Shown in pieces: positions 11,407-25,500 of a DNA stretch of 64,000 bases. The number at the start of each line of letters is the position of its first letter. Position 1 is the stretch's first letter. Under the pieces are notes generated by a model. That model saw nothing but the letters and a program-made list of their open reading frames with translations, was not told the origin of the DNA and did not search any database. The position numbers and the translations under genes were made by a program. Source of the DNA: Hydractinia symbiolongicarpus (Eukaryota > Cnidaria > Hydrozoa > Anthoathecata > Hydractiniidae); assembly GCF_029227915.1 (NCBI RefSeq), contig NC_079881.1, positions 12,873,501-12,937,500 on the forward strand. The letters are read 5' to 3'.

Positions 11407-14249
11407 TGCACCATTTTTCTATTTTGCATAAATGGAGCATACATTCTATTTTTTGACTTGAAACATCAGGTTATCTTGATTTGTTCCACTGCGTTAAATA
11501 AGACTGCATTGATTTTTCTATTTTTACAGAAATGTGTCACACAGTTTAGATTTTGACCTAAAACATTGCAGGCTATTTTGATTTGTGCAACTGCGCTATA
11601 AATAAGGTTGATTCAATTTTTCTATTTTGCAGAAATAGGGCACACAACTTATTTTTTGACTTGAAACGTTACAGGGTATTTTGATTTGTGCAACCCTGTT
11701 GTGAATAAGCCTGCACCTTTTTTTTTTTTATTTAACAGAAATGGGGCACACAATTTAATTTTGACCTTTATAACGTTGCTGGTTAATATCTCTGTGCAAC
11801 TCTGTTGTTATGAATAGGGCTGCATCTTTTTTTTCTATTTAACAGAAATGGGGCACACAATTTATTTTTTGACTTATAAAACGTTACTGGTTATTATTTC
11901 TGTGCAACTCTGTTATGAATAGGGCTGCATTTTTTTCCTATTTAACAGAAATGGGGCACACAATTTATTTTTTGACTTATAAAACGTTGCTGGTTATTAT
12001 CTCTGTGCAACTCTGTTATGAATAGGGCTGCATCTTTCTTTTCTATTTAACAGAAATGGGGCACACAATTTATTTTTTGACTTATAAAACGTTGCTGGTT
12101 ATTATCTCTGCCCAACTCTGCTATGAATAGGGCTGCATCTTTTTTTCCTATTTAACAGAAATGGGGCACACAATTTATTTTTTGACTTATAAAACGTTGC
12201 TGGTTATTATCTCTGTGCAACTCTGTTTGTGAATAGGGCTGCACTTTTTTTTCTATTTAACAGAAATGGGGCACACAATTTATTTTTTGACTTATAAAAC
12301 GTTGCTGGTTATTATCTCTGCGCGACTCTGTTATGAATAGGGCTGCATCTTTTTTTCCTATTTAACAGAAATGGGGCACACAATTTATTTTTTGACTTAT
12401 AAAACGTTGCTGGTTATTATCTCTGTGCAACTCTGTTTGTGAATAGGGCTGCACTTTTTTTTCTATTTAACAGAAATGGGGCACACAATTTATTCTTTGA
12501 CTTATAAAACGTTCCTGGTTATTATCTCTGTGCAACTCTGTTATGAATAGGGCTGCATCTTTTTTTTCTTTTTAACAGAAATAGGGGAAAAAAATTTATT
12601 TTTTGACTTATAAAACGTTACTGGTTATTATTTCTGCGCAACTCTGTTATGAATAGGGCTGCATCTTTTTTTCCTATTTAACAGAAATGGGGCACACAAT
12701 TGATTTTTTGACTTATAAAACGTTGCTGGTTATTATCTCTGTGCAACTCTGTTTGTGAATAGGGATGCATTTTTTTTTCCTATTTAACAGAAATGGGGCA
12801 CGCAATTTATTTTTTGACTTATAAAACGTTGCTGGTTATTATCTCTGCGCAACTCTGTTATGAATAGGGCTGTATCTTTTTTTCCTATTTAACAGAAATG
12901 GGGCACACAATTTATTTTTTGACTTATAAAACGTTGCTGGTTATTATCTCTGCGCAACTCTGTTATGAATAGGGCTGCATCTTTTTTTCATATTTAACAG
13001 AAATGGGGCACACAATTTATTTTTTGAATTATAAAACGTTGCTGGTTATTATCTCTGCGCAACTCTGTTATGAATAGGGCTGTATCTTTTTTTCCTATTT
13101 AACAGAAATGGGGCACACAATTGAATTTTTGACTTATAAAATGTTTCTGGTTATTATCTCTGCGCAACTCTGTTTGTGAATAGGGCTGCATCTTCTTTTC
13201 CTATTTAACAGAAATGGGGCACACAATTTATTTTTTGACTTATAAAACGTTGCTGGTTATTATCTCTGCGCAACTCTGTTATGAATAGGGCTGCATCTTT
13301 TTTTCCTATTTAACAGAAATGGGGCACACAATTTATTTTTTGAATTATAAAACGTTGCTGGTTAATATCTCTGTGCAACTCTGTTATGAATAGGGCTGCA
13401 TCTTTCTTTTCTATTTAACAGAAATTGGGCACACAATTTATTTTTTGAATTATAAAACGTTGCTGGTTAATATCTCTGTGCAACTCTGTTGTTATGAATA
13501 GGGCTGCATCTTTTTTTCCTATTTAACAGAAATGGGGCACACAATTTATTTTTTCAATTATAAAACGTTGCCGGTTATTATCACTGTGCAACTCTTCGTG
13601 GCGCCGTAGATTAGTGGTTATAGCTCTCGTACTCTGTGCGGGAGACCGGGGTTCGATTTTTCTTGACAGCGATTCAACATCGGCGAGTGAATGTTACCAT
13701 AGCCCCGGGTTAACCCAAGCCATGTGAGGGAAATTGGGAAGATGGCACACTGTGTGGGCCGTTGGATGTTGCCGGGAGTTGTCTAGCAGAGCGCGGGCTC
13801 TAATTGGGTCTGCTTAGCTCAAAATGAGCATTAAATACTCTAGGACTCTCCATCTACGCCATGGCCCCTCCTGGAAATAATAGACAGGGTATATCCCTCG
13901 ATATTTGTGAGGCTAGCCATGTAAAAAATGCACATCTATCTATCTATCTGTTATGAATAGGGCTGCATCTTTTTTTCTATTTAACAGAAATGGGGCACAC
14001 AATTTATTCTTTGACTTATAAAACGTTGCTGGTTATTATTTCTGTGCAACTCTGTTATGAATAGGGCTGCACTTTTTTTTCTATTTAATAGAAATGGGGC
14101 ACACAATTTATTTTTTGACTTATCAAACATTGCTGGTTATTATCTCTGTGCAACTCTGTTATGAATAGGGCTGCATCTTTTTTTCCTATTTAACAGAAAT
14201 GGGGCACACAATTTATTTTTTGACTTATTTCTATTTTGCAGAATTAGTG
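11407..14249. repeat. ~105-bp tandem array, copy 2, about 25 units
   Basis: It has the same unit and order as the array at 4,660-7,713. The two units expected near 13,050 are missing, which is a clean register-preserving contraction. The SINE sits in the same unit as in copy 1. Confidence 0.95.
13596..13949 (+). mobile_element. tRNA-derived SINE, copy 2
   Basis: This is the duplicate of the SINE at 7,060-7,413, with the same internal promoter boxes and (ATCT)n tail. It arose by the segmental duplication, not by a separate insertion, because its flanks are the same repeat unit. Confidence 0.75.
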
Positions 14250-17131
<2,882 letters not shown>

Positions 17132-17295
17132 TTGAAGTAACTGAAAAATGCATGTCTAATATGTTAAATTTTCTGACGTTACGGCGCGACGTCAGTAAGA
17201 CTACTTTAACGTCAATCTCTATAATAATAAGCCAGTTCCTATTTTTTCATTGACCTTTTGCCTAAGTGGATTTTTCCACGGGCCTTATCGACTAG

Positions 17296-18027
17296 TCTAT
17301 ATAATAATACGCCAGTTCTGTCTGTCTGTGACTTTTGCAAAGTGGATAAACCTTCTTTGATAAAGTCTTTAAAACATCGTCTATAAATTTGTTCTGTAAA
17401 TTACCAAACTTTGACGTTAAAGTAATATTGACGTCAAACGAAAGTATATTAAAATTAGTGAAGCCACTGCATTGCACTTTTAAATTTGAGGCTAAATAAC
17501 TTGGAAACGGGTGGAAATAACTGACGTCATCTCCTGCGTAGGTAACTAGAGACCACCTGGGACCAATTTGGGTAAGTTTCCCAAACCTGGGTCGCCGAAT
17601 CGGTTTCGGAATGGAAAAGTTGAGAACGTCATCACAAAACCTTCAAACCCCAATATCTCTGCAACCGTTTGTCAAAAGTCCATGTTCCTATACATTTTCT
17701 TGATCACCATTTCAAGATCTATGCGATGAATGCATCGGGTGTACGAATTTGTGAAGAAATATTTTTGGAACTTTTGGTAGGGACTTTGCTGACGTCAGCA
17801 AAATTTTTAAGCCCTTCTATCTCCCTAAGCGTTTGTCAAAAACATACGATACCATACATTATTTTGGTCAACGTTTTAACCTCCGCACCTTACAGACAAC
17901 GAATGACTAACTTTAACCAATTTTTTTTTTGTACATGCACTGCTGACGTCAGCAAAAAATCTAAAGCAACCTATTTTTCCATTGTTCTTCTGCCTTAGTG
18001 GATTTTCCCATGGGCTTTATTGACTAG
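17296..18027 (+). mobile_element. Non-autonomous Helitron-like element
   Basis: It starts TCTATATAATAATACGCC, directly after the CTAG end of a short related unit (17,292-17,295), and ends CTAG at 18,024-18,027. An imperfect hairpin around GTGGATTTTCCCA precedes the end. Several GACGTCAGC-type words recur inside. No replication initiator or helicase is encoded, so any mobility would need a helper. The truncated relative at 10,598 shares the same start. Confidence 0.5.
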
Positions 18028-18451
18028 TCTTGTATAAGTAATCAGCTAAATTTACACTGAAAACACGATTCTTATACAAGCTGGCACTTTTTTCTTCATA
18101 CAAGCCATCACTGCACCTAAATGAACAGGGTCACTTTAGAGAAGGATCATGCAAACAAGGTTGAGGTTGCAACCATTTTCTTTGATTGGTCTGCTTTAGG
18201 ACATCTAACATGCTATTCAGAGGAGAGTAATTGTCTAAGAGATTGTTTCTATAGATGAATCAATGGGTATAAAGCACTACTGCTTGTTCAGTGTATACTA
18301 TAACGTCTGTCGTCAGATTGGTCTGCCTTAAGACTTTTAATATGTTTTTTCGCGAGAGGACATTTGTCCAGAATGCAGTTTTGGTATTTTGTCAAAATAT
18401 CTGTTCTATTATCCTAGATGATTTATTTATGAGAAAATTTATGTACTTTTT
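18028..18451. other. Non-coding spacer before the satellite
   Basis: I see no gene, no inverted repeat of note and no family resemblance in this 424-bp stretch. Confidence 0.4.
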
Positions 18452-19600
18452 ATGAATTATGACGGTATTATGCAGTATTATGCAGTATTATGCGATATTA
18501 CGTTGGTATGGCCATCGACAAAAAAAATATGTATTTTTTATGTAACGATAGAGAGTATTATGAAGGTATTATGCAGTATTATGCGATATTACGTTGGTAT
18601 GGCCATCGACAGAAAATTTATGTTTTTTATGAATTATGAAGGTATTATGCAGTATTATGCAGTATTATGCGATATTATGTTGGTTATGGATTATTAACAG
18701 AAAAAATATGTATTAGTTACGTAGCGACAGAGAGTATTATGAAGGTATTATGCAGTATTATGCGATATTACGTTGGTATGGCCATCAACAGAGAAATTAT
18801 GTATCTTTTATGGATTATGAAGGTATTATACAGTATTATGCGATATTACGTTGGTATGGCCATCAACAGAAAAATTATGCATCTTTTATGAATTATGAAG
18901 GTATTATGCAGTATTATGCAGTATTATGCGATATTATGTTGGTTATGGATTATTAACAGAAAAAATATGTATTAGTTACGTAGCGACAGAGAGTATTATG
19001 AAGGTATTATGCAGTATTATGCGATATTACGTTGGTATGGCCATCAACAGAGAAATTATGTATCTTTTATGGATTATGAAGGTATTATACAGTATTATGC
19101 GATATTACGTTGGTATGGCCATCAACAGAAAAATTATGTATCTTTTATGAATTATGAAGGTATTATGCAGTATTATGCAGTATTATGCGATATTACGTTG
19201 GTTATGGATTATTAACAGAAAAAATATGTATTTGTTACGTAGCGACAGAGAGTATTATGAAGGTATTATGCAGTATTATGCGATATTACGTTGGTATGGC
19301 CATCAACAGAAAAATTATGTATCTTTTATGAATTATGAAGGTATTATGCAGTATTATGCAGTATTATGCGATATTACGTTGGTTATGGATTATTAACAGA
19401 AAAAATATGTATTTGTTACGCAGCGACAGAGAGTATTATGAAGGTATTATGCAGTATTATGCGATACTACGTTGGTATGGCCATCAACAGAAAAATTATG
19501 TGTCTTTTATGGATTATGAAGGTATTATGCAGTATTATGCGATATTACGTTGGTATGACCATTGACAGAAAAAATATGTATTTGTTATATAGAGAGGATG
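18452..19600 (+). repeat. Higher-order satellite of GTATTATGCAGTATTATGCG units
   Basis: Subunits share GAAGGTATTATGCAGTATTA, TGCGATATTACGTTGGTATG and GCCATCAACAGAAAAATTAT. They assemble into a 259-bp higher-order repeat (for example 18,667 to 18,926) and a shorter 181-bp version (19,154 to 19,335), a difference of one 78-bp subunit. Two of the three frames stay open across it, but the period is not a multiple of three and the peptides are repetitive, so coding is unlikely. Confidence 0.9.
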
Positions 19601-20820
19601 TCGGATAATGCGGTTTCATTTGTCGGGTCCATTTGGTTGGAGAAGTATGACTGAACGGCTGTCGGACTTTTAATGTCGATAAAGTATGAAGGGTGCTAGT
19701 TATGTTGTACGTCGTGTGTCGGGACCACTTAGCCCGGTGCTAAACGAAGTCATTGACCATAGGCCCCGTACTTACATGAAATTCTAAGAAGTTTTGTGAA
19801 AATTCAGGACCACAAGTTTAAACGATAAAAATTAAAAATCTGTTCATTAAAACTTTATTAAAGTATATAATGTGGATACAAAGTAGTTTTTTATTATATC
19901 TTACATTTTCATTTTGTTTGTCCTCCTCTCTAGCGCTAATAGTGTAAAACATATATTGTGGACTATGCAGCGACACAGCTGTACTTTAAACGGCCCCGAA
20001 AAATGGTAACCGTGCTGCAATCGATAATAATGTAAACAAATTAACGAAAACTGTTATTGATCAAAGTTTAAATAAAGTTGTAGCTAGGGACATCACTTCC
20101 CACGAGGCATCAAGTCTGAAAAATTTTTATAGCTGACGAACTGACGATCGAGGCCATCATTCTATCCCTGTTCCATATCAGGGATAAAATGATCGGAAAA
20201 AGCCGTTATAAGTTTGATGCAATCTGCTGGCAACACAAATAATTACGTGATTTTTATAGCTAGGTTTTTAATGTTTAGAGATTTCCAGATTTTTGCATTT
20301 ATACCAAAATAAAGCCTGCACAATTTCTTCATTCAGAAAAAAGTTTAATTTCATGCATGACATTTGTCTTTTTAAGGAACATAGCTATATATGCCAGTCA
20401 GGGAAATCCTCGATCAAGCGAATCCTATAGAACCATTGTTATACAAACACCTTATTTCGTTTGAACCTTGGGTGCTTGAGAGACAATTTTTTTATAATAC
20501 AGCAGTTTAACTTTACAATGAGGGGCTAAACTTTAGAATATCCCCTTCAAATAGTAAATTAAATTTAATACAACCAACGACCAACTTTTGTAAAATCATT
20601 AATCAAAATAACGCTATATGCAAAGTCTTCAACACTATCACGTTAGCGCCTATGCCTCTTTTAATTCGTTGCTTCGCGCAATGCCACGACATCGTATCCG
20701 ACGTTAAAAATAACGACCGTTTATTAAAACAGTCATTTTTGTAACAAACGGCTTCGCGTATCTATCGCCCATATCTTTTATAATGTATTCTTCAAAATCA
20801 ATTATTAACTCACAACCTGA
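19601..20820. other. Intergenic or intronic stretch upstream of the DUF3987-like gene
   Basis: No convincing exon, transposon end or RNA gene is visible. A short hairpin, TATCCCTGTTCCATATCAGG with GATA following, lies near 20,163-20,190. Upstream exons of the following gene could be hidden here. Confidence 0.35.
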
Positions 20821-20826
20821 AGAAGT

Positions 20827-21089
20827 TTGGGCCGAATTAAATTTTTTAATCATGACGTCAAGTATGAAAACGTGCTATCCAAACAATTGTTTACATATCT
20901 TAACAATAAAGCAACAGCTGCAGGTACAAACATTGGATATGTTCTTGCTTCCGTAATAACTACAGCTAATTATTTGACCGTTAAAAATCAAGGTTCGATT
21001 GAAATAAGAAATGGTTATAGCATTAACCTTAACACATTCTTCTTATTTGTTGGACAGCCGTCTACAGTCGCCCGCAAATAAGATGGCAG
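20827..21089 (+). pseudogene. DUF3987-like gene, N-terminal exon part
   Basis: The 84-residue frame contains TNIGYVLASVITTANYLT and NTFFLFVGQPST, which reads like the hydrophobic strand and loop preceding a Walker A. The usual GKS is not readable: the frame runs VGQPSTVARK and stops at 21,079-21,081, and the downstream coding register needs a shift. The Kolobok-like TTAA target follows at 21,090-21,093, and coding resumes after the matching TTAA at 28,995. Confidence 0.45.
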
Positions 21090-22560
21090 TTAAGGGGCTA
21101 TCCCCCCAAATTTTCTTCAAATTTACAAAAATTTGAAAAAACATTTTAAGGTACCTTTAATCTCTCCTCAAACGTTTTCTGCTCTTAGAAAGACATAAAA
21201 ATTAGTAAAAGACCTAAAAATTAAGATTTTGTACAACCCTTGTGATAACTTGTCCCCTTAGCAACGCCTTAGCAACGGACTTTTGTCTATAAATCTCCCA
21301 TTATTTTCCCTATCCCTCTGGGTTTTTTGGCAAAAAACGTTAGATTTGGGTACGAGGTTGCCCATGGATCTAAATGTCCGTAAAAAACTGGATAGTAGAG
21401 GCTAAAATCATCATTAAACGAGCCAACAAACACGAGGCTATCAGTTTTCCTTCTCTACAGTTTATGCAGCCATGGGAAAAACTTGTAGAAAGAAATTTAG
21501 AACTAAAACCTTCAAGAAAAGAAAAGGATTTCATGGAAGAACTGTTAGAGAACAACCAGCCAGTGTAAATATTGTAAATACAGATAATAATAATGTAAAT
21601 ATGGATGTAAATGTGGATGTTGTGAATAGTGAACAAAACGTAAATAACGACACTTTGAATACGACTGTCTCCCAGAAAAAAGTTGTTGATTTGGATGCTA
21701 ATACTACGAAGAAAGATATGATTACTGGTTACAGATTTGTGGACATGGAGATAATGTTATCTTTGTTCAAAATTCTCACTTGTCCAAGTTGTTCTGGTGT
21801 TGGGGCACTCCACCTATTTGAGGATGTATAAGTAAGAAGAAAGGTTTCTCTTCTTTCCTAACACTTACATGTAAAGGTGAAGGTTGTGACTTTGAGTATG
21901 GATTTTATACTTCTAAAAAGAGCAGCTACTTGTTTGACATAAATGTTAGATCAGCATACAGTATGAGAGCTTGTGGACAGGGATATAACGGCTTAGAAAA
22001 GTTTGCTACGTTGATGAATCTGCCCAAACCAGTTACAATCAATAATTATGATAAAATTATAAAGCGTTTAAATGTAGCAACAAAGGTTGTAGCTGAGCAA
22101 ACTATCACTGATGCTTGTAAAGAAATACGAGATGAGAATGCTCCTGAAGGTGTTATTCTTGACACCCCAGTATCTGGTGATGGGACATGGCAAAAGCGTG
22201 GACATTCGTCCCTCAATGGAGTAATGACGGTCATATCAATGAACACAGGAAAAATTCTTGATGTTGACGTTATGACCCGTACATGTAAAGGTTGTAAGTT
22301 GCACGAAAAGCAACATGCTGATGATCCTAAGTCATATGATGATTGGAAAGCAAACCATAATTGTAAACTCAACCATTTTGGGTCAGCCAACAGTATGGAA
22401 TGCGAAGGTGCTAAACGAATATGGGAGAGATCAATTGCAAAAAATAAACTGCGTTACACAGAACTTTATGGTGATGGAGACAGCAAAAGTTTTTTAGCTG
22501 TTAAAGACACGTACAGTGCAGATGATAAAACTGTTAAAAAATTGGAGTGTGTTGGGCATG

Positions 22561-25500
22561 CCTTCTAGGAGCCTGGGGGGGGGGGTTGAGTATGCACTTC
22601 AATGTACACTAGGTCTGACTTCAAATCCTGAAAGTACATGATGGAAAGGTCAGAAAAAACTTACTTTCCCATTTTGGTTCATGGTCGTTTGGCGGGAAAG
22701 ATGGCGGAAGGGCGCAAAAAATGCATAAGGGCGTAATTTCCCAAATATGGTCATGTTATATATTAATCGATCACAAATTTAATACTGATCAATAATCACA
22801 TTAGAACTTGGGTCTGAAAATGTACCGTTCAAAAGTTAGAAGCATTTAAGTGAAGCATACTAAACTAAAAATTTCAATACTGATCATAATTTGGAGTATT
22901 GTAGATTATTTTATTCAGGCCCTTGATAAAAAATCTTGATCAAACGATAAGAGTAAAACGACACTATATATATAAAAAACTATTATAACAAAAATATCAT
23001 GCGCCTTTGTTCGTTGATGATATAGAGATTTACTAATTTCATTCGAATGGGTTTTGACACTCTTCGCGTTTGCAGTTACAATATTGACAACAGTTAAAGT
23101 TATTTATTCGACATATTCGACATATTCGACGCTTGAAATGGTAAACAGAACATACAAAAACATCAGTATCTGGAGAAGCAACTATAACTTTCTCAAATCT
23201 TTCTTCTGAGATTGACTGGCTAACATGGTACATGATGCGATCATCAGCTTCTTCGTGATCATTGCTGAGTGATGGAACAACAGATCTCTCCCCATTGCAA
23301 AGCTTCAAACAAGATGTTATATCATCGGTGTTTGCACCACCAAGGAAAACAGGAATTTCTGATCGACAACACTCAATCATCCAATTGATGAACATTTGCT
23401 GGAGACCCATTTTGTTTTCTGAGGATGACCAAAACCTATCCATTTCAACAGGTAATTGCTGCTTGAAGTGTGTAATTTTGACTTCGATTGGATCAGCTTT
23501 CATTCTCCTATTACGTTCATCTTGTTTGATACTTTGTTGAAGGTACAGATCGAATATTATGTCTATCTTTTCACAGTTTTTCGATAGGTTGACAAATATC
23601 TTCCATAATGCCATTGCAAAATCTCCGTATGTTTTCAATTTCATTTTTTTGGTAGGTAATTTACGAGCATAACCCATAAAATCGATAGCAATCATTGATT
23701 TCATTTCCACATTATTTGGAACATTTGCTGGGCAATCTTCCTTCAAAAGCTTTTTCATTTCTTGCGCGAGCTCTGATTTAGGGGACTTCCTTAGGTTTCT
23801 ATCTTTAGTCAGGCAAAACGAAGTACTTGATACTTCATATGACAGAAGATTTTCGACATTGTATTGTCTAAGACGTGCATAATCCATTATTCGAAGAAAA
23901 GATATAGTTTCTTTTTTGACATCGAATGTATGCAATCGTTTTGCTTTTGTTGAAGATCGAGTCATTGGTATTGTATCAAACAACTTCTTGCTTTTTTCTT
24001 CAAGTCTATCAATCTTGAATTTTTTGTAAGACTCCTGTCCCAAAGTGATACTTTTTAAGTAAAATTCAGCAGATTTATCATTTAACTTTGCTCCAGTGGC
24101 TATATTCATTATGTGATTTTGCAATGCATTAAATGGGTTACCTCTGCCATCGATATAGGCACTGAGTTGTTTGACTAGCTTTCTATCACTCTCTGTTCGT
24201 TTAGTAGAAAACTCATGGTGCAAAGAATATTCATCGTCGTCGCTGATACCTGATATATCACGCAAAAACTTGGTATAATTAGATTTTTCATGCTTCACAA
24301 GATTCCATTTACACACTGCTTCTTTTCTACGAGTTATTCCAATGATACCGGACGAACTCTTGGCTGGTTTATTGTACTTTGTTTCAAGAGCTTGATCCAT
24401 CGGTATCGCACTCCCTTTTCTCTGAGATAACTTTGCAACAAAACCTCCCTCCTTGAAAGATTCATATATCAATGGGAACTCTGACTCTAATGCTAAACAA
24501 TCTTCAAAATATATTGGTAGCCATCGCTTGTAATTTGTTCTATCGAAAGCAAACACTAATGACAATCCACGTTCGATTGCTGAAAGATGCAATTCCCAGT
24601 CACCTTCTCTGTGAGAACGCGTAAGATCTTTTAACACTGGGTAGATGCTTGTCAGAAATGTATCCCAGTACAAAAATTGGTTACTTTTAACTCTGCCATC
24701 TTGTCTGAACGAATCAATTTTCATTTCATGAAATTGTGTTTGAAGTTTTTCCCATTCGGTGATAGTCTTTTTAACTTCAAATGTTGGTATTAATGTATTG
24801 AGTAATTCGACCTGAAGCTTGATTTCCTCATATGAATCTTTGTTTTCTGCAGTGAATTGCTTCAACAAGAGAGTATAGAAAACCTCTGATAATAATGACA
24901 TTCCACGCAAACCGCGATTGTAGTTGCCACCATTCATAACAGTATTGACAATTGCAGGACCAAATACCTCATTTTCCACAAATATGGAATCAATCCCAAC
25001 ATCTTCCAAGTACTTTCCACAACATGCGATGATCACCTTTTCAAAATGAAATCCACCAAGACCAAGGAATATATTTTTAAGAGTGTTGGATTTAGCAGTT
25101 GCAGCTCTTTTGCCAAACGGTAAACGCCTTCATCACACCATAGTGGTCCATATGGCTGATCCTTTTGAGATAAAACATCTTGAAAGTTTTTCATGACTGT
25201 AAAAATGGTATCGTATGAAGTTGCTGGGTATGGTATGATTGGTGTAAATGCAACACTTGTTATCTGTGGTGCTATATCTTGAAAGAAGCTATTTGTAGCT
25301 GAGAGTAATGGAATACCAGCATTACTATCACCAGAGAAATACCTTGCAGCAATCCATGTTTCATAATACTTTTGTGATTTTTTAATAACAGCCGTTAGAT
25401 TTGGAGGCTTCTTTGAGATGAAATCATTTGAAATTTCACCACGTTTTGAAAATCTTCCCATCTTAATCAAATTCTGGCAATCTAAAGCACAGCTAAGACT

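Noticed and set aside
18452-19608. Overlapping open frames of 68-81 residues as a repetitive protein
   Set aside because: The frames are by-products of a stop-poor satellite whose period is not a multiple of three. No start, splice or composition evidence supports translation.
20827-21081. Bacterial contamination carrying a DUF3987 gene
   Set aside because: The rest of the gene has spliceosomal introns, one containing a mariner-type MITE, and the surroundings are animal transposons.
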